From CAZMXP01 sp964570285 (lineage in GTDB: Bacteria; Planctomycetota; PLA2): DNA of 64,000 nucleotides. Under the pieces are notes generated by a model, which ran no database searches, was not told the origin of the DNA, and saw only the letters and a program-made list of their open reading frames with translations. This document shows, one piece after another, positions 38,914 through 48,200 of the stretch; the stretch's first letter is position 1, and each line of letters starts with the position of its first letter. The translations under genes and the position numbers were made by a program. The stretch lies in NCBI GenBank assembly GCA_964570285.1, contig CAZMXP010000011.1:29197-93196 (forward strand), written 5' to 3'.

Positions 38914-39633
38914 GTGCGCGTCGCCACGGATCGCCTTTCCAAGTCGTTCGACAGTGTCGTTGCGCTGGAGGATGTCTCGCTCGAACTCGCACCCGGGAGC
39001 CTCGTCGCGATCGTCGGCGCGAACGGTGCCGGCAAGTCGACGCTGCTGCGCTGTCTCGCCGGCGTCGCCGTGCCCGATGGAGGGGAGATCCGCTACGACG
39101 GCGAGCGGTTCGTGCGTGCGCGTCTCGACCTGAGGAAGCGGCTCGGCTTCCTGCCCGACCTCCCGGCCTCCTTCGACGGTCTGAGCCTGCTGCGCAATCT
39201 CGGCATCGTGCTCTCGCTCTACGACGCGGATCCGGCCGCCATCGAGGAGCGCACCGTCGCGCTGCTCCGCGAGTTCGACCTGCTGCCGCTCGCGGAGGTG
39301 ATGGCAGGCACGCTCTCGCGCGGCCAGCGCTACAAGGCGGCGCTGGCGGCGCTCGCGCTCGCCGATCCCGAACTCTGGCTCCTCGACGAGCCCTTCGCGT
39401 CGGGCATGGACCCCGACGGCATCCGCGCGTTCCGCCGCATCGCCCGCGAAGCCACCGGGCGCGGGCGGACGATCCTCTACTCGACGCAGATCCTCGACCT
39501 CGCGGAGCGCTTCTCCGACCGCGTCGCCGTGCTCGACCGGGGAAGGCTCGCCGCATTCGACACCGTCGGCGCGCTCGGCGGCGACGGCGCGCTCGGGGCG
39601 CTCTTCGACCGGCTCCGGGACGGGCGCCCGTGA
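38914..39633 (+). CDS. ABC transporter ATP-binding protein
   Basis: 239 residues from GTG 38914. Walker A VGANGAGKST (35-44), signature TLSRGQRYKAALAALALA (LSRGQ rather than LSGGQ), Walker B LWLLDEPFASG, and the H-loop replaced by Thr/Gln in YSTQILDLAE. It pairs with the large permease encoded next (GTGA overlap 39630-39633), giving an ABC-2-like exporter, substrate unknown. The start upstream (38854) was rejected because it lies in the metallophosphoesterase gene and the promoter fits 38914. Confidence 0.88.
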   Translation: MRVATDRLSKSFDSVVALEDVSLELAPGSLVAIVGANGAGKSTLLRCLAGVAVPDGGEIRYDGERFVRARLDLRKRLGFLPDLPASFDGLSLLRNLGIVLSLYDADPAAIEERTVALLREFDLLPLAEVMAGTLSRGQRYKAALAALALADPELWLLDEPFASGMDPDGIRAFRRIAREATGRGRTILYSTQILDLAERFSDRVAVLDRGRLAAFDTVGALGGDGALGALFDRLRDGRP

Positions 39634-41207
39634 AGCTCCGCAACCCCGCCTTCGAGGGGCCGCTGCGCCTGCGCATCCGCGCGGAACTGCGGCAATCGGA
39701 GGAGGGCTGGGCGGAGTACCGCCGCCGCCGCAATTCCCGGCCGCGACCATGGAGGAGGACGGCGTGGCTCGTGGCCGTCGGCGTCTTCTGGGCAGGCTTC
39801 GTCGCGTTCGCGGTCGCCCACGACCGCCACGGCGCCGCGGTGCCCCGCCTCTCCCTCGCGCTCTTCGGGCTCGGGCTCTCCCTCTGCCTCGCGGACGTCC
39901 TCCCCGGCCTGTTCGCGGATGCCTTCGGCGTGCTCGGCCACCACCCGGTGCCGGACCGCGCGCTGGCAAGGCTCGCGATGCGCTGGTGGCTCCTCTCGAC
40001 GGGGTGGTTCCTGCTCGCCAGCGCCGTCTTCTTCGCTGCCCTCGCGGTCGGCGGGCGCGGGGGGGGCGTCGGCGTTGCCGCGGCGCTCGGCCTCGCCGCC
40101 CTCAATTGGGGTGGCGTGCTGGGGATCGCCTGCGCGCTGGCGGCCTGGCGACCGCGCTGGGCTTCCGCGCTTGCCGGTGTGATTCTCTGCGTCGCGGCCA
40201 TCGTGCTGTTCATCGCGAAGAGGCAGTTCGGCCCTGACGGCGCGTCCGTCGCCGCGCGCGCGACCGCGGCGATCCCCACGGGCTGGGCCTCGCACGCGCT
40301 GTCGCTCTGGCTTCGTGACGGCGGCGGCGCAGGCACCCTCGCCCTGCTTGCGGCGGGAGCGCTCGCCGCCCTCCCCTTCGCCTCCTGGCGCCGCATCGCC
40401 GCTTCGCTGGAGCAGGTGCAGCAGCCACCCTCCGCCGGCGCCGACCTCCCGTCCCGCGTCACGTCCGATCGTCATCCGCCGTGGTGGTCCTCGGGGGGGC
40501 CTCTGGAAAGCGCGTTGGTCGCCACGCTCTCGCCCCGCCAGCGCGCGGTCGCCGACTTCCTCTTCGCCGGTGATGTCGCGTGGTCGAAGTCGTGGCGCAT
40601 GTCCGCGATGGTCGCGGCGGTGGGTATCGCCGTCGCGCTTGCGCTCGATCCCGCCCCCGCATGGACCATCTGGATCCCGCTCGCGCTCGTCGGCCTCGGG
40701 ATGCTCGGAGGCATCGCAGCGGGCATCACGACGGTCCCGCAGGGTGGAGTGCAGATCCTGAGCGTCGCGCTCTACCCTCTCGGCTACGGGGAGATCTTCG
40801 GCGTCCTGTGGCGGGCGTGGCTCCTCCGGCTTCTCGCGTGGGCGCCACTGCTGTTCGGCCTGCTCGCCGCGACCGCGACGGATCTCGGCATCCCGGTGGC
40901 GAAGGGCCTCGCCTACGGCGCGAAGGGCCTTCTCGTCTACGTCGCGGTGCGCCCGCTGCTGCTGGTCTCGAGCCTCTCGGAGGGCCTGCGCGAGGCGGTG
41001 CCGCTGGGCCTCGCCCGCATCGGCATGCTCGTCGTTCTCGCGCTCGCCCTCTGCTCCATGCTCGGCGGCGGCTTCCTGCTTTTCCGCGACGCGCCCCTTC
41101 CGGCCGCGGGCGGCGCGGCGCTGCTGGTGGTGCCTCCGTTCGTGCTCCTCGCGATCCTCGGCCGCCGCATCGGCCGCGGCCGCCTCGACCAGATGCGCCA
41201 GCCCTAG
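39630..41207 (+). CDS. ABC transporter permease, multispanning
   Basis: 525 residues from GTG 39630, about ten to twelve membrane helices in two halves (LVAVGVFWAGFVAFAVA ... FLLASAVFFAALAVGG, then ALVGLGMLGGIAAGITT ... GMLVVLALALCSMLGGGFLL). The central cytosolic section is polar (SWRRIAASLEQVQQPPS). No domain beyond an ABC-2-type exporter is recognised. The first ~40 residues are Arg-rich and cytosolic. Confidence 0.78.
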   Translation: MKLRNPAFEGPLRLRIRAELRQSEEGWAEYRRRRNSRPRPWRRTAWLVAVGVFWAGFVAFAVAHDRHGAAVPRLSLALFGLGLSLCLADVLPGLFADAFGVLGHHPVPDRALARLAMRWWLLSTGWFLLASAVFFAALAVGGRGGGVGVAAALGLAALNWGGVLGIACALAAWRPRWASALAGVILCVAAIVLFIAKRQFGPDGASVAARATAAIPTGWASHALSLWLRDGGGAGTLALLAAGALAALPFASWRRIAASLEQVQQPPSAGADLPSRVTSDRHPPWWSSGGPLESALVATLSPRQRAVADFLFAGDVAWSKSWRMSAMVAAVGIAVALALDPAPAWTIWIPLALVGLGMLGGIAAGITTVPQGGVQILSVALYPLGYGEIFGVLWRAWLLRLLAWAPLLFGLLAATATDLGIPVAKGLAYGAKGLLVYVAVRPLLLVSSLSEGLREAVPLGLARIGMLVVLALALCSMLGGGFLLFRDAPLPAAGGAALLVVPPFVLLAILGRRIGRGRLDQMRQP

Positions 41208-41218
41208 CCCCCCGGGCT

Positions 41219-41224
41219 TAGGAT
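41219..41224 (+). promoter_or_regulatory. -10 element of a predicted leaderless promoter
   Basis: TAGGAT, six bases before ATG 41231, immediately after the stop of the permease gene. It drives the three-subunit dehydrogenase operon. Confidence 0.65.
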
Positions 41225-41230
41225 GGGAGC

Positions 41231-41533
41231 ATGGGAGCAGGTCGTCTGCCCGGGGGCGTCGAGCGCGGCCGCGCGGTCACGCTGCTCGTCGACGGCGCGC
41301 CGGTGGAGGCGTTCCTCGGCGAGAGCGTCGCCGCGGCGCTGCTCGCCTCGGGGCGCCGCGCGCTGCGCACGACGTCGCGGCGCGGCGAGCCGCGCGGGCT
41401 CTTCTGCGGCATCGGCCTCTGCTTCGACTGCGTGATGACGATCGACGGCCGGCCCAACGTGCGCACCTGCCGCACGCCGGTGCGCGACGGCATGCGGGTC
41501 ATGACGCAGCGGGGCGACGGCGTCTGGTCGTGA
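41231..41533 (+). CDS. [2Fe-2S] ferredoxin-like small subunit of an amino-acid dehydrogenase (HcnA/LhpF-type)
   Basis: 100 residues. Four Cys in the plant-type ferredoxin order: Cys59, Cys64, Cys67 (FCGIGLCFDC) and Cys80 (RTC), with strand VTLLVDGAPVEAFLGES before them. This is the small subunit of the heterotrimeric flavoenzymes that include hydrogen cyanide synthase (HcnABC) and D-hydroxyproline dehydrogenase (LhpBEF). The stop overlaps the next start (GTGA 41530-41533). Confidence 0.88.
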   Translation: MGAGRLPGGVERGRAVTLLVDGAPVEAFLGESVAAALLASGRRALRTTSRRGEPRGLFCGIGLCFDCVMTIDGRPNVRTCRTPVRDGMRVMTQRGDGVWS

Positions 41534-42918
41534 GGCCGCTCGTCATCGTCGGTGGCGGGCCGGCGGGCATCGCGGCGGCGATCGAGGCGGCGCGGGCGGG
41601 CCTGCGGCCGACCCTCGTCGACGAAGGGGGGGGGCTCGGGGGCCAGATCTACCGGCCGCTGCCCGCGGGGTTCTCTGCGAGCGACGCCGCCGCGCTCGGC
41701 AAGGACTTCCGCCGGGGCGAGGCGTTGCGTGCGCGATTCGCCGAAGTGGCCAGTTCGGTCGACCTGCTGCTCGGCGTCTCGGTGCTCGGCATCTGGGAGG
41801 GGCGGCGGCTGCTGACGGATTCGGGCGAACTCGTCGCGGAGCGGATCGTGCTCGCCGCCGGCGCGTGCGACCGGCCGGTGCCCTTCCCCGGCTGGACGCT
41901 GCCGGGCGTGCTGACCGCGGGCGGCGCGCAGGTGCTCGTGAAGACGATGCGCGTCTCTCCGGGCCGCCGGGCGCTCGTCGCCGGCACGGGGCCGCTGCTG
42001 CCAGTCGTCGCGAACCAGTTGCATGGGGCCGGCGTCGAGGTCGTCGCGGTACTCGAGGCGGGCCGGCCCCCGCCGCTCCTGCGTTCGCTGCCGCGCGTCT
42101 GGGGCGAGTGGGGGCTCATCAGGGACGCGTGGGATCTCTGGCGGGGGCTGCGGCGCGCGAGGATCCCGCTGCTCTTCGGCCACACGATCTTCGAGGCGGC
42201 CGGCGAGGGCGGCGTCGAGCGCGCGACCTACGGGCGGATCGATGCGCGCGACTGGCGTCCGCTCCGGGAGTCGGCGCAGACCGTCGAGGTCGACCTCGTC
42301 GTCACCGGCTTCGGCTTTGTGCCGAACACCGAACTGGGCGTGCTCGCGGGGTGCGACCATGAGTATGCGCACGAACTCGGCGGCTTTGTGCCGGTGCGGG
42401 ATGCCTGCATGCGCACGAGCGTGCGCCATGTGCTCGCGGCGGGCGACGGCGCGGGGGTCGCGGGGGCGCTCGTCGCGATCGAGGAGGGTCGCGTCGCGGG
42501 CATCACCGCCGCCGAGGACTCGGGCGCCCTCTCCGCGGACGAGGCGGGGCGCCGACGGGCGCAGCCGTTGCGGCGACTCGCGTCGCTCGCCCGCGTGCGG
42601 GGCCTGCTCGACGAGATGTCGCGGGTCCGCCCGGGGCTCGTCGAACTCGCGACGCCCGGGACGGTCGTCTGCCGCTGCGAGGAGGTGCTGCTCTCGGAGG
42701 TGCGCACCGCCTTCGGCCAGGGGGCGAGGGACCTGCAGGCGCTGAAGCTGATGACGCGGCTCGGCATGGGGCCCTGCCAGGGACGCAACTGCGGGCCCTC
42801 GGCGTCGGCGATCTGTTGCCGCGAGCTGGGCGTCACGCCCGAGGGCGCCGGGCGCATCGAGCCCCGTCCGCCGGTGAAACCCGTGACCTTTGGGGCCTTG
42901 GCCGGAGGCGCGGAGTGA
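41530..42918 (+). CDS. FAD/NAD-binding subunit with BFD-like [2Fe-2S] domain (HcnB/LhpE-type)
   Basis: 462 residues from GTG 41530. FAD site VIVGGGPAGIAAAIEAARAG (residues ~5-24), GGQIYRPLPAGF, second nucleotide site GTGPLLPVVANQL, FAD tail GDGAGVAGALVAIEEGRVAG. The C-terminal BFD-like domain has four Cys: VVCRCEEV and MGPCQGRNCG. This is the middle subunit of the HcnABC/LhpBEF type. A G-tract pair inside (41626-41642) encodes DEGGGLGGQ, inserting Gly in the FAD loop. GTGA coupling on both sides. Confidence 0.9.
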   Translation: MRPLVIVGGGPAGIAAAIEAARAGLRPTLVDEGGGLGGQIYRPLPAGFSASDAAALGKDFRRGEALRARFAEVASSVDLLLGVSVLGIWEGRRLLTDSGELVAERIVLAAGACDRPVPFPGWTLPGVLTAGGAQVLVKTMRVSPGRRALVAGTGPLLPVVANQLHGAGVEVVAVLEAGRPPPLLRSLPRVWGEWGLIRDAWDLWRGLRRARIPLLFGHTIFEAAGEGGVERATYGRIDARDWRPLRESAQTVEVDLVVTGFGFVPNTELGVLAGCDHEYAHELGGFVPVRDACMRTSVRHVLAAGDGAGVAGALVAIEEGRVAGITAAEDSGALSADEAGRRRAQPLRRLASLARVRGLLDEMSRVRPGLVELATPGTVVCRCEEVLLSEVRTAFGQGARDLQALKLMTRLGMGPCQGRNCGPSASAICCRELGVTPEGAGRIEPRPPVKPVTFGALAGGAE

Positions 42919-44075
42919 CCGACGTCATCGTCGTCGGCGCGGGCGTCGTCGGCTCGGCGGTCGCCTACTACTGCGCGAAGCGCGGTCTCGCCGTGACGGT
43001 GATCGACCAGCCGAAGCGCGGCCGCGCCACGTCGGCGTCGGCCGGCGGCCTCTGGCCCCTGGGCGAGTCGCTCGGCATCGGCTGCGGCGTCATCCTCGCG
43101 CGCAACTCGCCGGGCACCCCCTCCCCGCCGCCCCTCCCCCGTCACTTCCTCGAGTTCGCGCTCGCGTCCAACGCGATGTTCCCCCCGCTCGCGGGGGAAC
43201 TGCGCGAACGATGCGGCATCGACATCGAGTTCGAGCGGTCGTCGCTGCTCTTCCTGATGTACGACGAGACCGACGAGGCCTACGCCGAGCGGCTGCTGTC
43301 GGGCCACCCCGACCTCCGGGGCCAGATCGAGCAGCTTTCGGCGGCGGAGCTGGCCGCCGCGGAGCCCGCGCTGACGCGGAAGCTGCGCGGGGCGCTGCGG
43401 TTTGTCGGCGACGACCAGTTGAACCCCTACCGCACCGCCGATGCGCTGCGGGAGGCGGCGCGCGCCTGCGGGGCCGTGGTGAAGACGCACACGGAGGTCT
43501 CGGGGCTTGCCGTCGAGGGCGGGCGCGTCGTCGGGGTGCGGACGCGGGAGGGGCGGCTCGACGGCGCCGTCGTGGTCAACGCCGCGGGCGCGTGGGCGCC
43601 GGAGCTCGCGCGTTCCGCGGGCATCGACCTGCCGGTGCATCCGGTGCGCGGGCAGATCCTCGCCAGCGAGGCGTTGCCGGAACTGTTGCATGCTTGCATC
43701 TCGACCTCCGACTGCTACCTCGCGCAGAAGGCGCACGGCGAGATCATCGCCGGCAGCACGACGGAGAAGGCGGGCTTCGACCACGGCGTCACCCCCGACG
43801 CGATGCGCACGATCGCGCGGGGCGCCGTGCGCGCGGTGCCCGCGCTCGCCGACATCAAGGTCAAGCGCGCCTGGTCGGGGTTCCGCCCAGGCACGCCCGA
43901 CGAGCTGCCGATCCTCGGGCCGGTGGACGGCGTGCCCGGCTACCTGAACGCCTGCGGCCACTTCCGCACCGGCATCCTCACGGCGCCGCTGACGGGGCTC
44001 CTGCTCGCGGAGATGGCGGCGGGGGAGCCGCCGTCGCACCCGGTCGAGCCCTACCTCCTCGCGCGTTTCGTCTAG
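42915..44075 (+). CDS. FAD-dependent amino-acid oxidoreductase catalytic subunit (DAO family, HcnC/LhpB-type)
   Basis: 386 residues from GTG 42915. Rossmann GAGVVGSAVAYYCAKRG at the N-terminus, GRATSASAGGLWPLGES, then the substrate domain. The C-terminal FAD motif runs PDELPILGPVDGVPGYLNACGHFRTGILTAP. It would oxidise an imino or amino acid (proline, hydroxyproline, glycine or sarcosine). The exact substrate cannot be read from sequence, so no gene symbol is given. Convergent with the DUF1428 gene: their stops share CTAG (44072-44075). Confidence 0.88.
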   Translation: MTDVIVVGAGVVGSAVAYYCAKRGLAVTVIDQPKRGRATSASAGGLWPLGESLGIGCGVILARNSPGTPSPPPLPRHFLEFALASNAMFPPLAGELRERCGIDIEFERSSLLFLMYDETDEAYAERLLSGHPDLRGQIEQLSAAELAAAEPALTRKLRGALRFVGDDQLNPYRTADALREAARACGAVVKTHTEVSGLAVEGGRVVGVRTREGRLDGAVVVNAAGAWAPELARSAGIDLPVHPVRGQILASEALPELLHACISTSDCYLAQKAHGEIIAGSTTEKAGFDHGVTPDAMRTIARGAVRAVPALADIKVKRAWSGFRPGTPDELPILGPVDGVPGYLNACGHFRTGILTAPLTGLLLAEMAAGEPPSHPVEPYLLARFV

Positions 44076-44431
44076 GCCTCGACGAGGCCCTTGAACCCGC
44101 CGTAGCTCATGCGCGTCATGTCGAAGGGCATCGGCCCCTTGCTCATCGTCGCGAGCATGCGCGGGTCCTTCATCACCTTCGCGTTGACGCGGTCGCGGTG
44201 CGCGCGCGAGCGGTAGGAGATCCACGCGAAGACGACCGTCTCGCCGCGCCGGGCGCGGGCCAGTTCGGGAAAGGCGACGCCGCAGGGCGCGGCGAGGTCG
44301 TCGCCCATGGACTCGACGTACTCCAGCGCTCCGCACTCGATCCACACCTTCGAGGCGAGCCGCGCGAGCCGCTTGTAGGCCGCGATCTTCTTCTTCGGGA
44401 CGACCAGCACGAATCCGTCGAAGTAGCGCAT
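44072..44431 (-). CDS. DUF1428 family protein (YbaA-like)
   Basis: 119 residues. The dimeric alpha/beta-barrel pattern is clear: MRYFDGFVLVVPKKKIAAYKRLA, GALEYVESMGDD, TVVFAWISYRSRAHRDRVNAKVM and MPFDMTRMSYGGFKGLVEA. The role of DUF1428 is unknown. GGAG upstream, four bases after the DoxX stop, shows co-transcription. Confidence 0.9.
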   Translation of the reverse strand: MRYFDGFVLVVPKKKIAAYKRLARLASKVWIECGALEYVESMGDDLAAPCGVAFPELARARRGETVVFAWISYRSRAHRDRVNAKVMKDPRMLATMSKGPMPFDMTRMSYGGFKGLVEA

Positions 44432-44435
44432 CGGG

Positions 44436-44858
44436 TCAACTCCTCTCTCCGAAGAGCATGCGGTCCGCCGAGTGTCGGCCGGGGCCCGCGAGCAGCAGCA
44501 GCAGCGCGACGCCGAGGTAGACCGCGGCGGGCTCGTAGGCGCCCTGCCCCGGCCCGCTCGCGACGAACGGGTCGCCGAGCTTGACCGCGTGCATGTGGAT
44601 CGCGACCGCCATCGTGCAGGCGAGGCCGAGCGACGCGAGAGGCGTCAGGAGCCCGAGCATCCACGCGATGCCGCCGCCGAACTCCGAGAGCGCCGCGAGC
44701 CCCTGGAGTACGCCGGGGAAGGCGTCGCCGGCCCACCCGAACGGCTTCTGGATCTTGCCCCACCCGTGCAGCGCGAATGCGAGCCCCGCGACGAGGCGGA
44801 GCAGCAGCAGCCCGAGCGAGGCGTTCCAGGGGAGGGGGCGGGTTTGGAAGATCTTCAT
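44436..44858 (-). CDS. DoxX family membrane protein
   Basis: 140 residues, four transmembrane helices: LLLLRLVAGLAFALHGWGKI, GGIAWMLGLLTPLASLGLACTM, and two at the C-terminus (AVYLGVALLLLLAGPG). The HGWGKIQKPFGW loop and GIAWMLGL are typical of DoxX/SURF4-like proteins. They sit in the inner membrane with a role in redox or thiol homeostasis. No clear -10; AGGCAG before the ATG is weak. Confidence 0.9.
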   Translation of the reverse strand: MKIFQTRPLPWNASLGLLLLRLVAGLAFALHGWGKIQKPFGWAGDAFPGVLQGLAALSEFGGGIAWMLGLLTPLASLGLACTMAVAIHMHAVKLGDPFVASGPGQGAYEPAAVYLGVALLLLLAGPGRHSADRMLFGERS

Positions 44859-44904
44859 GCGTTCTGCCTGCCGGGGGATGGGGAGGGGGTGCGGGGGCCA
44901 ATGG

Positions 44905-44910
44905 TACCCT
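44905..44910 (+). promoter_or_regulatory. -10 element (TACCCT)
   Basis: Ten bases before ATG 44921, so a very short leader. Upstream is a stretch of G-tracts (44872-44897). Confidence 0.45.
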
Positions 44911-44920
44911 GACGCGCTCG

Positions 44921-45256
44921 ATGTGCTACACGGGAGAGCGGGTCACCCTGGGCCTGCGCCTCGGCGTTGACTCCAGGAACAAGCTCAGATCGGTGACGTG
45001 GAAGCCGCCGGAGCCCGTCGCGGTGACGATTGCGTCTTTCGCGACCAGCGCGGATGGGCGTGATTCGCTCGGCGCCGCTGTCGACCGCGTCAATCGTATC
45101 CGATCGATGCTCAATGCGATTCGGCATGTCCCCAAACTCCATTCGGGAGGCACCTGCGTCGTTGAACTGAAGCGCGGACAGGCAAGGAACGAGCCGCGCT
45201 TTGACGAGCATGGGCCTTCACTCGTCACGATCCTCGCCCTGGGGAAGCGGGCGTGA
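44921..45256 (+). CDS. Small protein coupled to the cyclase-NACHT-HEAT gene
   Basis: 111 residues (MCYTGERVTLGLRLGVD...). Short strands (KPPEPVAVTIASFATS, CVVELKRGQARNEPRF, LVTILALGKRA) with one helical span (AAVDRVNRIRSMLNAIRHV). No family is recognised. Its stop overlaps the start of the next gene by GTGA (45253-45256), so the two are made together. It may be a regulatory partner, effector or effector-associated domain of the STAND protein. The call is based on context only. Confidence 0.55.
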   Translation: MCYTGERVTLGLRLGVDSRNKLRSVTWKPPEPVAVTIASFATSADGRDSLGAAVDRVNRIRSMLNAIRHVPKLHSGGTCVVELKRGQARNEPRFDEHGPSLVTILALGKRA

Positions 45257-48200
45257 GCGGCACCTGCTGGTGGGACGGAGTTGCAGAGGGTGCGCCTCTC
45301 GAACTCGGCTTCGTGAAGATCGACCGCATAGGTTCGTCGCGAGACTTCGAAGTCGTCCGTGGAGAACAGGCGCTGAAGCGGCGTGCGGACTACCAGCAGT
45401 TTGTCGGCAGCTGGGCCCGCGGCTACGGGGCGGTCGAGCCGATCGGATGGCAGGGGGATGGCGCGATGATCTTCGTCGGCGATGGCGGCCCAGCCCAGGT
45501 GCGGAACGGAGAGGAGTTCAAGTCCGCGGCGTCCCGAGCTGGGCTACTCGCCGTCGAACTGTTGGAGCAGCTTCTGGTCATCGGCTACCCCGTGCGCATT
45601 GCCGCCGGGTGCGGGCGCGTTCCGTTTCATCGGGAGACGGGCAGGATCGGCGGGCCCGAACTCGACAGGACCGGCCACTTGGAGCCCGTCGCGCCCTCTG
45701 AGTCGGCCGCGCTGACGGAAGATGTCTACCTCGCATTGCCGGCTGCGATGCGGGAACGGTGCGGCTACCTCGGGACGACGGTCCGTGACGGTACCGTCTG
45801 CTATGTGATGCCCGCGATCGCCGTGAAGCGCGCCGACGGCTCCCACCTGCGGAAGGACGATCCGGAGCGCGAGCGGCAGCGCTTTCTCCGCTACGTCGAG
45901 TCGGCCGATGTGCAGCGCCTCCGCTACGTCGGACTGAGACTCGGTCGCAAGGAGCCGCCGAGCCTTCCGCTCCTCGAGGTCTTCCGGCCCCTTCTCGTCG
46001 TGGAACGGGAGAGGACTCCGCCGCACTTCCCGAAGGACCCGACGGGACCCAAGGGCGAGGAGGTGCTCCCGTGGCAACTTGAGCACTCGGTGTCGAAGCC
46101 CCGCCCCTTCACCGACCTGTTCCGGGAAAGTCGTCACTGTGTCGTGCTCGGTGACCCCGGCAGCGGCAAGTCAACCCTGTTGAGATGGCTTGCCATCATC
46201 GCCGCGAGGGGGCGCGCCGCCTGTCGCAAGGAACTCGGCGTTGACGAACGGTTGCTGCCGATCCTTGCGAGCGTCGGCCGGCTCGCCGAACTCCGTTCCA
46301 AGCTCGACGGTATCGGGGGGGCCGGGGGGGCCAGCGTCATCAAGGCGCTGGCGGCCTATTTCCATGAGCGGAATGCGGGGGAGGAGAGCGGGAAGCTCGC
46401 GGACTTCCTCGAAAAGCGCCTTTCGGAGGGAGGGTGCCTCGTCCTCCTCGACGGTCTCGACGAGGTGGCCGGTGACCGGATGGAGGTCCGCCGCTGGCTC
46501 GAGACCTTCTGCGCCGCCTTTGCGCAGAACCGCTTCGTCGTGACTAGCCGCAGCGTCGGCTACGCGGGCTTCGACATTCCCGGGGCGACGCGCACTGTCG
46601 TTGTCGAGCCCTTCGACGAGAACCACGTTCGCGACTACCTGCGCGAGTGGTACCGCTCCTACCGCGCCTGGGAGTCGAACCTGACTCCGGGGCAGCGCGA
46701 GGCGGACCGGCCGAAGGCGGACGCCGAGGCGCACGAGGTCGCACAACTGCTGCTCGGGAATCGCGGACGCCTCGGCGCGCTCTCGCGAAACCCCTTCCTT
46801 CTCTCCGGCATCGCGTTGGTCCACCGGTCCGAGGGGCGCCTGCCTCCCTATCGCGTGAAACTCTATGAGGTCTTCGCCGAGGCTCTCTGCGAGACATGGA
46901 ACAGGGCGCGGCGCCTCGCCGGGGGCGATGCCGGTGCTGGGCTCGACTACCGTGCTGAGGGGATCCCCGTGCTCGGAAGCCTCGCCTGCTGGATGCACGA
47001 GCACCATCCCACCGGCACGGCCCCGGCCGCGAAGGTGCGCAGCAAGATTGCCGAGGCGCTCGTCGCCGAGATGGGCGTCGCGCAGAAGGAGGCGGACGCA
47101 GCGAGCGCCCGCTTCCTCGAACGGGCGGCGGACGAACTGCAACTGCTGGTGCCCCGCGGACCGGACGCCTTCGGCTTCCTCCATCTCACCTTCCAGGAGT
47201 TCTTCGCCGCCGCCTACCTCCACTCGAAGGAGAAGTTCTCAAAGGAAGCCCTCCGCCACTGGCTCGACCCCCGCTGGGAGGAGGTGATCCTGCTCGGCAC
47301 CGGCTACATGTCGGTCATCCAGGGCCGCCCGAGCGCGGCGGCGGAGTTCGTCAGGGATCTGATGTCGGCAAGGCACGGCTGGATCTCAGACAAGCTCAGG
47401 AAGCAACTCTTTGTTGCATTCAAGGCGGCCGCCGACGCGCCAAACCTCGGCGCGGACCTGCATGCCGAGGTCGCCGAGCGGTTCCTCGGAGAGGTCTTCG
47501 ATGAGCCGTTGCTTGGAGAGTCCCTGGCTCAACAGGTGGCAACGACGCTCGCTCACGCGCGCGATACCCCTCTTGGTGGCGCGATCGTTCAGCGGTTGGC
47601 CGAGCGCTTGACGCCATCGGAGATAACGACTGCGCGTCCTCCCGCATCGCGCGCGGCGGATGCCCTCGGCCAGCTCGGGGATGCGCGGGCCGTTGAACCG
47701 CTGCTCGCGGCCTTGCGGGACGGGGGGGCGGCAGTCCGGCGCGCCGCGGCTGAAGCCCTCGGGCGGCTGGGGGACGCGCGGGCGGTTGACCCGCTTCTCG
47801 CTGCGCTGCGGGACGGGGGGGTGGAGGTGCGCCATCCTGCGGCCTCGTCCCTCCGGAGTCTCGGGGACGCCCGGGCGGTCGACGCGCTGCTCGCGGCNNN
47901 NNNNNNNNNNNNNNNNNNNNNNNNNNNNNNNNNNNNNNNNNNNNNNNNNNNNNNNNNNNNNNNNNNNNNNNNNNNNNNNNNNNNNNNNNNNNNNNNNGGC
48001 CCTCGGGAGTCTCGGGGACGCCCGGGCGGTCGATGCGTTGATCGCGGCGCTGGGGGACAGGGGGGAGGAGATCCAGTCGGACGCCGCAATGGCCCTCGGA
48101 ATGATCGGGGACGCTCGGGCAGTCGACGCGCTGATCGAGGCGCTGGGGGACGGCGAGGCGGAACTCCGACGGGCCGCGGCTTGGGCCCTCGGGGGGTCTG

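Noticed and set aside
41231..44075. Hydrogen cyanide synthase (hcnABC) by name
   Set aside because: The three-subunit architecture is shared with hydroxyproline and opine dehydrogenases; substrate cannot be read from sequence, so only the type is given.
47897..48000. Frameshift in the NACHT-HEAT gene
   Set aside because: The frame change arises only from the 100-N placeholder; a gap of 42 + 93k bases restores it.
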